Shown here: positions 1 to 9,800 of the stretch, piece after piece
Layout of the letters: the number at the start of each line of letters is the position of its first letter
How positions within the stretch are numbered: position 1 is the first letter of the stretch
Virus record (IMG/VR): IMGVR_UViG_3300036980_000753
Coordinates: 1 to 48,266 of that record
Length of the DNA stretch: 48,266 nucleotides
Source: a virus
Reading direction: 5' to 3' (one strand)
The notes under the pieces: model-generated
What the model saw: only the letters and a program-made list of their open reading frames with translations
What the model was told of the DNA's origin: nothing
Databases searched by the model: none
Made by a program: the position numbers and the translations under genes

Positions 1-2220
1 ATATGCACCATACAGGTAGGCATTCTGGGTCATAAATCCTGAGATGCCTTCTAGTTGATGTTGCCATGTGGTCCCACCATCTGGAGAAAGCTGCAATTGA
101 ATTACGTCAGTAGCTTGAATTGGCGTCTGAAATACAACCCGCACTCTGGAGCGGGCAGCACTAGTTGTAGAGTTGAAACTAATGAAGCCGACACCCTGCG
201 GCCCGTAACCAGTGACTGAAGTTGTATCATCAAAGTTAGCTGATGTGTCTGCAGTAGTGCTCCAAGCATACTCAACATCGTTAGCGCCGAGGTTGACGGT
301 GCCGCTGCCTGCCCATTCGGCGACAGGAATTAAGGCCCGGATGCTGAATGATAGTGCGTTGCCGAAGCCAGTGTAGGTGCTTGCGCTGCCGAAGAAGGTC
401 CTTGCCCTTGCAACGGCGTCGCCGGTGATTGCGCTCTGGACAATCGCAAAGTGTGTTGCGTCATAAGCCACGACGATACATGGCACCGTCGACTGCACTA
501 AACCGTCAGCGCCAGTATTGAATGTACCACTGCCAATTTCTGAATCTGCAGCCGATCCGCCAGTGAGTGTGGCTTTGGTTGTGTCTACCGTGAGACCTAA
601 CGGAATCGTAAATAAGTAAATACCAGAGCCGCCGCTGCCTGCTCCCTGCTCAAAGTCCCATTTGATTTCCATGGAATCGCCAATGCGTTTCCATGTGGAG
701 AGATTTCTTACAATGGTCCCCACAGTCGGGTTGGTTGTCACAGCGGTAATAAGCTGAGTGTAGGCTGTCGCAGGCGAAATCGCAGCACCCTGCACAACCG
801 TGCCAGGCCCAACCACGATGTTATCCAGCTTCACCGTCCAAGCAAGCGCACTCACAGTCGCAACATGGAGTATCAAGCGGTAGCTTGTCGATGTGGTGCT
901 ATCAAAAGTCACCTGAAATGTGCCCGAGGCTGCTGGCACAGAGACCGACGAAGGCGTGATGAGAACCGAGTTGGTGACGTCATAGACGTAGACCGTGAGA
1001 TCGCCAGCGACGTAGTTCGCATCTGTCGCGAGCAGATCGAATTCGATTTTCAGCTTCTTGGATTTGTCTGGCGCATCAATTGAGAAGTTGTAGCGAGCGC
1101 CTTCGCCCTGGCCGTTGACAGCGGACTTGGCAATGGAGAAGTCGTAGCTGCCGCGCATAGGAGACGTTGGGTTCGCGCTCAGAGTGATAGTCGTCGGAGA
1201 ACCGCTGTCGCCATCGACTGGTGTGCTTCCGGCTGTGTCTTTGTAAGCAGCCCAGCCTGTCGTAGTGCCGCGCTCAAAGTCACTGTTGGCAATGTAGTTG
1301 ATGTCATTGCGCGGCTTGTTCAGATTCGCATGCCGACGAACCGAGAGGTTCGAAAAGACGGTCGTCACGTAGTCCGACGAACCATCGGTTTTCACGGCAT
1401 ATAGCGGCACGTACCTAAGCAGATCAATCTGCGCTGGCGTGTTAGCGAAGACAATGAACTGCCCGCTCGTACCAGACGAGATCGCGTATACCTTGCGGTC
1501 AGCGCTGCCCACGCTCGTCTGCGATGGCAGGACGCCAGTGTCTAAGTAGACATAGTAGGCAGTCGAAGCAGCTGGGGAGATGACGCCCGCAGTATTGACG
1601 GCAGATTTGAGGTTGAAACTGATGTCAGATGCGAGGTAGAGCTCACGGCCATCATCCAAGAAGATGGAGCCAGCTTTAACCGACGCAACGTTAGTGGCGA
1701 TTCCCTGCAGTTTGAATGAAGAGTCTCCCGAAGCCCCTGGGATAAAGATCTTACTGCTGTTACTGAAAACCAAAGCCTGCCCATCTTCTGGTGCAGTCGT
1801 CGTAATATCGATGTCTTTGATGTCGCCCTGCGACAGATACAGCGGATCGAATTTAACCGCGACGGCAAAGGTTAGATTGTTCCCGCCAGAGTTGTTGGTA
1901 ATCTGAAGAGTCGTGCCCTCGAAACCGACCTTCTCAATCACGGTAAAGGCACTACGAGCTGGCGTAGTGTACGGCGTAAGGGATACCCACTCGCCGCCCG
2001 TGAAGTTCAGGAGCTCGTAGTTTAGAGATGTGATGTCGGTATAGAAGTTGTGTAGAAGGTCTACCGTCTCAGTCTGATCAAAGTCCGCAATCTCAAACCA
2101 GCGGCTATTGATAGAGTCGCCGATCTTTTTATAGAGAGCCTCGATGGAGGCATGCAGACCAGCTCCGCCAGTCGTGCCTAGTGCGGGATGGTCTAACTGT
2201 AGTCTAGAGATCACGGCCAT
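1..2220 (-). CDS. Tail fibre / receptor-binding-like protein, 3' end outside window
   Basis: An open frame runs from ATG at 2220 to the left edge without a stop: 740 residues visible, C-terminus missing. An AGGAG ribosome site lies 8 nt before the ATG. The sequence is rich in Gly, Ser, Thr and Asn and largely beta-type. The N-terminal part (about 20-130) has KKIGDSINSRWFEIADFD and is followed by repeated beta-rich segments. Near residues 305-325 is NYIANSDFERGTTGWAAY, a motif I associate with carbohydrate-binding-like modules of phage fibres. Around 455-500 is VVGPGTVVQGAAISPA followed by WKRIGDSMEIKWDFE, echoing the N-terminal KKIGDS pattern. It is the last gene of the leftward tail operon, where receptor-binding proteins usually sit. 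Function is inferred from position and composition. Confidence 0.7.
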   Translation of the reverse strand, partial: MAVISRLQLDHPALGTTGGAGLHASIEALYKKIGDSINSRWFEIADFDQTETVDLLHNFYTDITSLNYELLNFTGGEWVSLTPYTTPARSAFTVIEKVGFEGTTLQITNNSGGNNLTFAVAVKFDPLYLSQGDIKDIDITTTAPEDGQALVFSNSSKIFIPGASGDSSFKLQGIATNVASVKAGSIFLDDGRELYLASDISFNLKSAVNTAGVISPAASTAYYVYLDTGVLPSQTSVGSADRKVYAISSGTSGQFIVFANTPAQIDLLRYVPLYAVKTDGSSDYVTTVFSNLSVRRHANLNKPRNDINYIANSDFERGTTTGWAAYKDTAGSTPVDGDSGSPTTITLSANPTSPMRGSYDFSIAKSAVNGQGEGARYNFSIDAPDKSKKLKIEFDLLATDANYVAGDLTVYVYDVTNSVLITPSSVSVPAASGTFQVTFDSTTSTSYRLILHVATVSALAWTVKLDNIVVGPGTVVQGAAISPATAYTQLITAVTTNPTVGTIVRNLSTWKRIGDSMEIKWDFEQGAGSGGSGIYLFTIPLGLTVDTTKATLTGGSAADSEIGSGTFNTGADGLVQSTVPCIVVAYDATHFAIVQSAITGDAVARARTFFGSASTYTGFGNALSFSIRALIPVAEWAGSGTVNLGANDVEYAWSTTADTSANFDDTTSVTGYGPQGVGFISFNSTTSAARSRVRVVFQTPIQATDVIQLQLSPDGGTTWQHQLEGISGFMTQNAYLYGAY

Positions 2221-2235
2221 TTGGGTAGCTCCTAA

Positions 2236-2643
2236 TCAGATTCCGTAGGTAGCAAAATTGATATTATGGGCTTCGAAAGGTGCGCGATGGAGTGTCCCAT
2301 CATCATACACGGATACTTCCTCATCCCTCGTCTGGATCTTTAAGCCGACCACCTGAGACATCGGTTGGAGTTTGCCGCCCGCTACTGACATAGGTACTGA
2401 TGCTACAGCAAGCCATTGGAAGTTTCGAAAATCCTGTCCTGGAACCCGCACGACTGGCTTAACCTCTCGCGTCTCTATGTTCTTAGCCTCGATGATCGCA
2501 CTAACAAGGCCTTCGTGGTTGTGACACCAGGCTTTGGTGCTCAAGTCATCCTGCGAGCCTTGGTTAGACCACATCCCAAATTTCGTCGGTCTATCCGCCC
2601 ACTCGTAGCGCCAGCGTAATAAGTATTTCTTTGGTTGGCTCAT
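2236..2643 (-). CDS. Small tail-module protein, unknown function
   Basis: 135 residues, between the fibre gene and another tail protein and separated from both by only a few bases, so surely co-transcribed. It is soluble and mixed alpha/beta with no signal peptide or membrane segment. The N-terminus reads KKYLLRWRYEWADRPTKFG, followed by a His/Cys patch (AWCHNHEGL, about 38-46) and a C-terminal DDGTLHRAPFEAHNI. I do not recognise the family. Its place between hub/distal genes and the fibre suggests a minor tail or fibre-attachment component, which is inference. Confidence 0.6.
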   Translation of the reverse strand: MSQPKKYLLRWRYEWADRPTKFGMWSNQGSQDDLSTKAWCHNHEGLVSAIIEAKNIETREVKPVVRVPGQDFRNFQWLAVASVPMSVAGGKLQPMSQVVGLKIQTRDEEVSVYDDGTLHRAPFEAHNINFATYGI

Positions 2644-2646
2644 TGG

Positions 2647-3315
2647 TCAAGCTGTGTAGCTATAGTTGAAAACGAGCTCCCACTGAATGTAACCGCCTTG
2701 GCTGAAGCTGTTTGGGATGTAGAGTCGAGTTTTGAGATGAGCAGCATCGCCCAAAACCGTGTCCGCAGCTTTGCCGATCTGTCCTGCTACAGGGCTGCTA
2801 GCTGCCGTTTCTCCTGGTAGATTGTAGACCATTGCCGATGCTGCAATAGTGAACGTGCTAGCAAGGCTGATGCCGTCTGTGAGTCCATCACCATAGATTT
2901 TGACGACGCTAGGAAAGCCCGACTGGTCGAATTGATTGGTAGTGCTTGCATCCCAGTCCATGTCGATCCAAAAACCGCCGCTCAAACCGTCTGCGTTATT
3001 TTTGGATGAACCAGAGGCATTGGCTAGGTTCTTTAGGGCAGTAAAGTCATTGGCAGCACTATCAGCGCCCCCGTATGTGAAGCCAGTTCCCACGCCATAG
3101 GTCTGAATAAACGTACCGCAAGACGTGATTGGATCGATTGTCGCGTTATGTGACACAAATAGTGGCTGGCTGCCGGTATTCGCGCTTTTCAGGATCACGG
3201 GACAATAGCTGTTATTAACACAGCTGCCCAAGTCGCACCCCGTTCCGCCTGAGGCCAGAGCATCAGCTACTGCTGAACCATCTAGAGTCTCACTAATTGT
3301 CAGAAGGACAGCCAT
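2647..3315 (-). CDS. Putative minor tail protein, unknown function
   Basis: 222 residues starting at an ATG preceded by AAAGGGAG. The composition is Gly/Ser/Ala/Asn-rich and beta-type, like phage tail surface proteins. Several cysteines lie in the first 70 residues (GCDLGSCVNNSYC, then TSCG near 64), unusual for a cytoplasmic virion protein. A central stretch has GGFWIDMDWDAST, and the C-terminus ends in an aromatic beta strand (YIQWELVFNYSYTA). No family is recognised. It is tightly packed in the tail operon with its neighbours (3-12 nt gaps), so a virion role is likely. Confidence 0.6.
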   Translation of the reverse strand: MAVLLTISETLDGSAVADALASGGTGCDLGSCVNNSYCPVILKSANTGSQPLFVSHNATIDPITSCGTFIQTYGVGTGFTYGGADSAANDFTALKNLANASGSSKNNADGLSGGFWIDMDWDASTTNQFDQSGFPSVVKIYGDGLTDGISLASTFTIAASAMVYNLPGETAASSPVAGQIGKAADTVLGDAAHLKTRLYIPNSFSQGGYIQWELVFNYSYTA

Positions 3316-3327
3316 GCTAATCTCCCT

Positions 3328-5049
3328 TTAAGTTTCTTCTGCGATAGTTGCCGCTGTGCCGCCAGTGATGCCAGTAAAAGTTGGATTATGCCCCGGAAAA
3401 GGCATCATCTGAAAAGACCAGACCTTGATCGGTATCTTTATTCCTACGGGATCGTATCCAATCTCTCGGATCATAGCAGGAACATCATTAAACTGAGACC
3501 CCTGTATATTAACATTGATTCGGACAAAGTCCCCAATATCCAAAAGCATGCCGCGCCAAGTTAGCGCCATATCGATGACTTCTAGATAGGCAGAGGCTAT
3601 CCTGAGGATCTCCTTTAGTTGATTGACCACAGAAGATTCTTCATAAAGATTCGGAAATACTATTCTTTTTGAGATTTCTTTGCTTGCCTGCAAGATTGCA
3701 GCTGCATTCTTGTAGATTTTGGTCTCGCCAAAGTTCTCATTCGCATTAGGCAGAAAGTTAAAGGAGGCTCTCGCCCTGTTAAAGTTGTTACGATCATCCA
3801 ATTTTGGCACAAAAGAGTCCGCAACTATGTCCCAGTTCTTCACAGGAAAGGTAGGCACAGCCACAAAGTCGTCTAGGTGGAGCGAGTTGATCTTTAGCTT
3901 AAGGTCGCGATCTACAAAAGCCTCTAGTCTCACCTGCTCAAGCATAGATAGGACGTAAGTTAGGGCTGGCTGTGGCTCTTGGATCCATGCTCGTGACTTG
4001 ATGGAGGCTATGGCGGACTCAGAGGGGCTGTTCTTGTCACGGTAAGTAGCCCAAGAGCTATCAAAATCGCCACTAACTACCGCGCCATTCGTGTAATTAA
4101 GCAGGATATCTTGAGCCTGGGAGATCAAGTTATCGTCGTATGAGCCCAGATCCTTGCCTTTGACCTGCACAAAGAACTTGTCACCGCTCTTATACTCGAA
4201 CAGAGCTCCATCCATAAGTGTTAGGCAGGGAGGACTAGTCCCAGATTGCCTAAGTTGGAAGGCTCGATTGTTAATAATCCCGACTACGTCGGCACCATCG
4301 AAGTTGAAATAGGTCTGGCCCCGCAGGCAATACACCTTAGTGATATCAAATAGCGTGTTGTCATTATCAGATATGACTAATTCTAGCAGCGTATTGAATG
4401 CCGCTACGCCGCCATTCAAGCCGTTGACGACATAGGCTGGAATCGAGGCACCCTGCTCTTGGACGTTTACAGTCCAGTCCCCGTATACCAGCGGAACAAT
4501 TGTATTCTCTACATCGCCCTCTATGTCTGGGTAATCCGAGGCTTTGAAGACAGCCTTGGGGAATTCGACATTGATCTTCTCAAAGTCGTTTCGCGCGACT
4601 AGCGTAAAGCTATTAACCGTTCGCCCAAAGCCACCCTGATCCGTGACCTGGCCACTAAAGATCTCTTTGTATGTAGAGGCCACATCACGCAGCCCAATCT
4701 TCACGGATACCCGCTTGCCTATCCATCCGCCAAAGTCGTCACCAGCTGGAAGTATGTTGTTGTAATACCCATCAGCGTTATTAATTTCTAAAGAAACCTG
4801 GCTGAATTCTAGCGTAGGAGATAAAAAATCACCGACAGTCCGAGTGACAACCGGGAAAACTAAGCGAGCTTCGTAGTAGGTATCTCCTACGTATTTGTTC
4901 CGGTCTGATAGATGCAAGGTCCCAGAGAATGCCGTATCTATATCAACGATCATCTCTAGCTGATTTACCAAGTTGTCATGGCAATCATCTAGAAAGTCTT
5001 GATCTAAAACCGTAGCGGTTTCGTAGGGCTTTCTATCCGAAGTTGCCAT
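3328..5049 (-). CDS. Baseplate / tail hub-like protein
   Basis: 573 residues directly downstream of the distal-tail-like gene, the usual position of the tail hub or tail-associated protein. After a short N-terminal helix region it has strands resembling the first hub domain (RLVFPVVTRTVGDFLSPTLE and VSLEINNADGYYNNIL, about 60-105). These are followed by GKRVSVKIGLRDVASTYKEIFSG (about 112-133), a pattern of gp27/hub-type proteins. A later region (about 355-520) has a second-hub-domain feel, with LRLEAFVDRDLKLKINSL and WRGMLLDIGDFVRINVN. Assigned from order and these patterns. It could also be classed as a Gp27-family or siphovirus tail-tip protein. Confidence 0.6.
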   Translation of the reverse strand: MATSDRKPYETATVLDQDFLDDCHDNLVNQLEMIVDIDTAFSGTLHLSDRNKYVGDTYYEARLVFPVVTRTVGDFLSPTLEFSQVSLEINNADGYYNNILPAGDDFGGWIGKRVSVKIGLRDVASTYKEIFSGQVTDQGGFGRTVNSFTLVARNDFEKINVEFPKAVFKASDYPDIEGDVENTIVPLVYGDWTVNVQEQGASIPAYVVNGLNGGVAAFNTLLELVISDNDNTLFDITKVYCLRGQTYFNFDGADVVGIINNRAFQLRQSGTSPPCLTLMDGALFEYKSGDKFFVQVKGKDLGSYDDNLISQAQDILLNYTNGAVVSGDFDSSWATYRDKNSPSESAIASIKSRAWIQEPQPALTYVLSMLEQVRLEAFVDRDLKLKINSLHLDDFVAVPTFPVKNWDIVADSFVPKLDDRNNFNRARASFNFLPNANENFGETKIYKNAAAILQASKEISKRIVFPNLYEESSVVNQLKEILRIASAYLEVIDMALTWRGMLLDIGDFVRINVNIQGSQFNDVPAMIREIGYDPVGIKIPIKVWSFQMMPFPGHNPTFTGITGGTAATIAEET

Positions 5050-5070
5050 CTTTAGCCCCCCTGGTAAGTC

Positions 5071-6822
5071 TCATAAGCTCTCATCAATATCGGCTGTAAA
5101 GCTAACGTAGTCCTGGCTAGGACCCTTATTGTTGTGGCGCTCTGTGGGGATCACCGACAGTTTACCGTAAACCGCAAAGCGTGCGGTAACGTCCTGCAAG
5201 GTTGCGTCTGGCGTAGGAATCCAAAGACACTTATTAACCGTGCGGTCGCGCTCAAACATGTCGCGCATAATCGTAAAGTTGCGCTTTTCGAAGCTAAGAG
5301 ATTGAAATTCTAGTTTCAGCTTGCGCTTCTGTGACCTTGAGTTAGTGACGTTCGTGAAGCCCTCAGTACGGATTGTATCCGAGTAATCTTTGAGCTCGAA
5401 GTCTATCTGGTCGATAAAGCACTCGCCCTGGAAGATGTCCGCGGCGCCGAAAAGCAAGGTCCCAATCTCTAGATAACTGCTCGAATTGGTAGCGTCATCG
5501 ATATTGAATCTCCAATATCTATAGCCAGCATTCGGCAATGTCGGAGCTATATAGAACATGTTGTTAAGACGAGCTTCTAGAGTGATCGTGACCCCAACGG
5601 TAGAGAAGGTCGGATCATTAGAGCCCAGCATGGTCACTAGAGCAGATTTGGTTAGGTTATGGTTTAGAATCGCTAAGGTATCTAGGAAGACACCCTGCGG
5701 CAAACCGGTATCGGTAGTCAGGTTGATCCCAGAGGTCACATTGTTTGACCGCCAGACCTGTTCCGTAACGTCGGTATCCAAATTCTGTACAGAAAAGTCA
5801 CCTGCCATGGTGCTATTTGCAGTCCAGTTTGTGTTATTTACTCCTCTAGACGGGAAGTTGCACAATATACGTAGGTTGGTTGTGTTGTAAATAGTTGCTA
5901 AAGCCTGCATCCCAAGCGCAGTTTGACGTACTACGGTGGCCTGAAAGCCAACCGGTTTAAGAGCGTCAGCAATCCTAATCTGCGATTGGATTCCGATGGT
6001 CTTAGTAGCATCAACAATAGAGACCCGAGCTTGAAAGCCTTTCTCGTACTGAAAGTTCGTGCGGATCTCGGCCTGCATGCCTGGTCGTGTACACCAGATC
6101 TCGGTTAGATAGGGCTCGATTAGATAATCGAATTCTAGATAGCCGCCTTCGCCCGGGCAAACCGAGGTTGGATATCTGTCGACTCGTACCTGGAAGCCCA
6201 TAGATCGCATGTAATTGACGATGCTGACCTGAGATTGGATACCGGATTGATCCAAGATATCTAATAGGCTAGTCAAAGCCTGCAGTGCCGTAGCTTTGAC
6301 AGAGTCGGTGATCGTGACCATGACCTGCATGCCACGAGCCGTAAGCGAATCGGTAACTGTTACGAAAGCTTGGATGCCCACTGACTGCTCAGAGTCGACG
6401 ATCTGAACTCTAGCCTGCATCGCTATAGGCTTAAGAGCATCAGTTATTGTGACGCTTGCTTGAACCCCACGAGCTGTCACGACGTCGGCAATCGTCAGGG
6501 AGCTTTGAATGCCAGATGTCTTCAGCGAGTCAAGTATCTGCACGACGGCCTGGAACCCGATAGGCTTGAGAGCATCGACTACCGTTACGCTTGCCTGCAT
6601 ACCGCGAGCTGTAACCGTGTCCTGAATCGTGACCCGCGATTGCAGGCCTACTGGCTTCAGGGCATCGACTATCTGAACTCGGGATTGTAAGCCATAGGCT
6701 GACTCTTTTTGGATGACAATCAGGGCTTGGCAGCCCATCGAGCCTTGAGCCAATGCGGCAAGATAGTCTGCCTCAAGGTAGCTGCCTTCTAGATAGCCAG
6801 GAGCCGACGTTGTTACTGTCAT
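5071..6822 (-). CDS. Distal tail-like protein with N-terminal 15-residue repeats
   Basis: 583 residues. Its ATG overlaps the tape-measure stop codon (ATGA), indicating translational coupling. The N-terminus has the short YLEGSYLEADYL motif, seen again as GYLEFDYLIEPYL near residue 222. Residues about 30-320 are tandem 15-residue units of the form [GA]-hydrophobic-Q-[AS]-x-V-x-I-x-D-x4-5. The C-terminal third (about 320-583) is non-repetitive: a beta-sandwich-like region (NTNWTANSTMAGDFSVQNLD, then GYRYWRFNIDDATN) and a final region with DQIDFELKDYSDTIRTEG and RDMFERDRTVNKCLWIPTPD. The latter resembles distal-tail proteins that dock on the tube. Position between tape measure and hub supports this. 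The repeat domain is not typical for the family. Confidence 0.55.
   Translation of the reverse strand: MTVTTSAPGYLEGSYLEADYLAALAQGSMGCQALIVIQKESAYGLQSRVQIVDALKPVGLQSRVTIQDTVTARGMQASVTVVDALKPIGFQAVVQILDSLKTSGIQSSLTIADVVTARGVQASVTITDALKPIAMQARVQIVDSEQSVGIQAFVTVTDSLTARGMQVMVTITDSVKATALQALTSLLDILDQSGIQSQVSIVNYMRSMGFQVRVDRYPTSVCPGEGGYLEFDYLIEPYLTEIWCTRPGMQAEIRTNFQYEKGFQARVSIVDATKTIGIQSQIRIADALKPVGFQATVVRQTALGMQALATIYNTTNLRILCNFPSRGVNNTNWTANSTMAGDFSVQNLDTDVTEQVWRSNNVTSGINLTTDTGLPQGVFLDTLAILNHNLTKSALVTMLGSNDPTFSTVGVTITLEARLNNMFYIAPTLPNAGYRYWRFNIDDATNSSSYLEIGTLLFGAADIFQGECFIDQIDFELKDYSDTIRTEGFTNVTNSRSQKRKLKLEFQSLSFEKRNFTIMRDMFERDRTVNKCLWIPTPDATLQDVTARFAVYGKLSVIPTERHNNKGPSQDYVSFTADIDESL
5865..6735 (-). 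repeat. 45-bp coding repeats (about 17-18 units)
   Basis: Within the distal tail-like gene the translation shows about twelve consecutive units and, after a 25-residue break, five more. Two unit variants alternate irregularly: one ending D-A-L-K-P and one ending T-V-T-A-R or S-L-T-A-R. Units are diverged at DNA level but keep Gly-x-Gln at position 1-3 and Asp at position 10. A 15-residue period with alternating hydrophobics suggests a stacked beta-strand or beta-helical rod. The structural reading is inference; the periodicity is seen directly. Confidence 0.8.
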
Positions 6823-9800
6823 GTTGTTCTGAGCCCTCTGTCACTTAGGAGGAAGTCGCCGCGTAAAGAGGCTTTCTTGAACTCGTCTTTAACTGCAGGG
6901 ATCAGTTTAGTCCTGATATAGGTCTCGTCCAAGCTCTGGGAGGAGGCATTTATCGCTACTTTGATATCCATGTTAACCGTAGTTGCCTGAGAAGCCGACC
7001 CGCCCGAGTTCAGCCCATTCAGGAAGTCGCCACCGAGCCTATTGGTAGCCTTGCGGCTCATGACAAACTCACCAGACTGAAGCATCGATGGGACTTCCCC
7101 GCCGAATGCAAAGGATGGGACCATACCGCCGCTGTGAAACTTAGGCATATTATCGAGGAATCCCTTAAGATTGTCCCACGCTTTATCGGTCGCTATCTTC
7201 CACATGTCTTGGACGCTAGGCAGATTCATGCTTGTTATGTTGTCCGCACCGATGCCTGTAATCCCATCTACGCCGACGCCGATATTGTTATTCTTGTCCT
7301 TGTAGGTCACGCCCTTGGTGCTAATCGTTAGTCTAGCGAAGGCTGGCAGCATCTTCTCAATAGAGCCATCTAGGATCGCATCGACGTAGGGCTTCATCCT
7401 TGGATCTTGGGAGATCGATCTAGGGATGATTGCCTCGCCTGGTGACACTAGAGCCATGACCCTGTCGTTCACCAGAGAGTCTCCAGGCACCGCACCCATA
7501 CCAGGTACGATACCGCCTTGAGCAAATTTGACCCATGGCACGTCGATGTTCAGAGCATTCTCTACTGGCCCCTTGTTTTCTGGTGGCATCTTGAACATTT
7601 TCGATAAGAGATTTGAAGGGCTAAGGTCGTCCATGAGCTTCTGAAATTTCGCACCGAGATCAGGAAAGGCATCCTTGAAACCTTCGGATATCTTGCCGCC
7701 AAGCTTCTTGAAAAAGTCTCCAGCGCCCTCTACGCCCTCTTTTAGGCCAGACCAGACCTTTTCACCCAAACCTTTTAGGAAGTCTCCAGCGGCATCTGCA
7801 GCTGCCTTCAGACCGTCCCAGATCTTAGTGCCTAGTTCACCAAGGAAGTTGGCAATTTTCTCTAGGCCTTCTTTGACCTTGTTCCACATCTCCTTAAAGA
7901 ATTCGACTGCCTTGGCTGCAACCTCTATTAGGTAGTTGAAGAACTCAATGAACTTGGTCCCGACCTGTGTAACAACGTGCAGGAGGCCCTGCCAGACTTC
8001 TGCAAACAAGGCTCCTACAGTGTTTAGGACGTTGAGAACAACCTGCCACAAGCTAGAGATGATGCCCCAGAACACGCGCCAGACAGCCGTAGCGCCCGCT
8101 AAGATCCGCGTCATCAAACCGCCAAATTGATCTAATAAGGATTTGCCACCTTCTTTTTGTTTCTCTATGGATTGCTTCGTTGCTTCTCCCAAAGCTTTGA
8201 CAGGATCTTTTGTGAAGCTAGCTTTGCTTCCTTGTTTCTCTAGGTTGAGCACTGCGAAGATTTTAGAAGCTTCCTTCTTAGCGCCATCAGTTAGCTTCTT
8301 AACGCCTTCTTTGAATTTGTCGGCTATCTTCTCTGCGCCCTCAGTAACCGTAGAGATCTTGAGGCCTGAGAAGATCTTGCTAAAGGCTTTAAATATTCTC
8401 TTGAGACCGTTGCCAATGCCGCTTACGAAAGCCCAGACCAGCTTAGGAATCATTTTTAGGAAGGATTCGGTTAATTTCATGTGATCCGTGTTAGCTATCT
8501 CTTCAACTAAAGCCGCTGCTATCTCGCCTAGAGCCCCAATGATCCCTGAGACCAAAGACTGCACAATCGCGGGGATATTTTGAACTATGGCCATGAGTAT
8601 CTTGGGCACAGCTTTTACGAATTGAATTATGATCTTGGGGATAGCTCGCAAAATTGCATCTATGACCCTTGGCAGTGCAGCTAATATGCCGTCTATAATT
8701 TTAGGCAGCGCATCAAATATCTTGCCGGTCAGATCCGGCAGCTTGTCAAAGAAGTTGACCAGAGCATCAGCCATCTTCGAGATCATCTCGGGCAACTTTG
8801 AAATGATCTTATCTAGCATCTGACCAATGTTATCCATCAACTTGTTGACGGTCTCAGGCAGCTTGTCAATGATCTTGCCCATGGCGTCTACCAAGGCATT
8901 GAACGCTTCCATGAGCGCATCAGGCAGCTTCTCGACCAGATTAGTGAGCCAGTCTGCCATGCCCTTGATAGCTTCAGGATCGAAGAGCTTAGCAACGCCA
9001 CTCATGACGCCGTCAAAGACTTTGCCAACAGTACCTGCCACCTTGGAGAGAACCGTAGAGAACTTGCCAGCGCCTTCCGTAAATGAAGTCTTAAAGAGCT
9101 TATCGGTTAGCATGGCAGCGCCGACGATACCGCCGCCAACTATGCTGCCTGCTCCAGCCATGAAGCCCTCGAAGGAGTCAAAGAACTTGCCTGATGCTAG
9201 TGCAAAGGCTGCGATGGTTTCCGATGAAAACTTCTCGATGCTCCAGCCTAGGCCTTTACTGAACACGTGGTTGAAGGCTGGAACTACGACTTTGTTAAAG
9301 GCTACGCCAGCATCTATGCCCAGGTTTCCGGCAACTTTGGCTACTGAACCAAGTTCGTCAACCTGTTGCCGACCAGCCTGCAGAATCTTCTGCTCGGTTA
9401 TGGCCTTCTCAAGCTTTAGGTGCTCACCTAATTGGTAGGCCATGAAAGAAGAGGCTTCATATTTAGCGGCTTCGAGCTTCAGCTTGCGCTCAGTGAACTT
9501 CAGATCTTGTTTCAAAATCTCAATGGAGCTCATCCCCATTGCCAATAGGTCGCCCTGAAGCCTTCTGTTCTGTAGTCCTACCTCAAGAGCTTGCTCTTGA
9601 ATCTTCTTGCGCTCTTCGTCAGCCTCTAGAGCTTGCTTGGCAAAGGCTGCATCTCTAGCTGCATCGAGAATCTTTTGGATCTCTTGGTTCAGCTGCTTGG
9701 ATTTGGTCTGCCTTTTAATCAGCTCTTCGAAGTTCTTGATCTCTAAGAGCTGTTGATACAGCGTTATCTTGGAGATCTCGGCATTACTCAAGCCGTTTTT

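Noticed and set aside
1542-1868. Minus-strand 108-residue open frame inside the fibre gene
   Set aside because: It lies in another frame of the continuous 740-codon fibre frame and is Ser/Arg/Leu-biased like a frame shadow.
8827-9438. Plus-strand 203-residue open frame and many others opposite the tape measure
   Set aside because: Ser/Pro/Thr/Ala-rich shadows of the helical tape-measure codons; no ribosome sites or domains, unlike the antisense nuclease in the intein.
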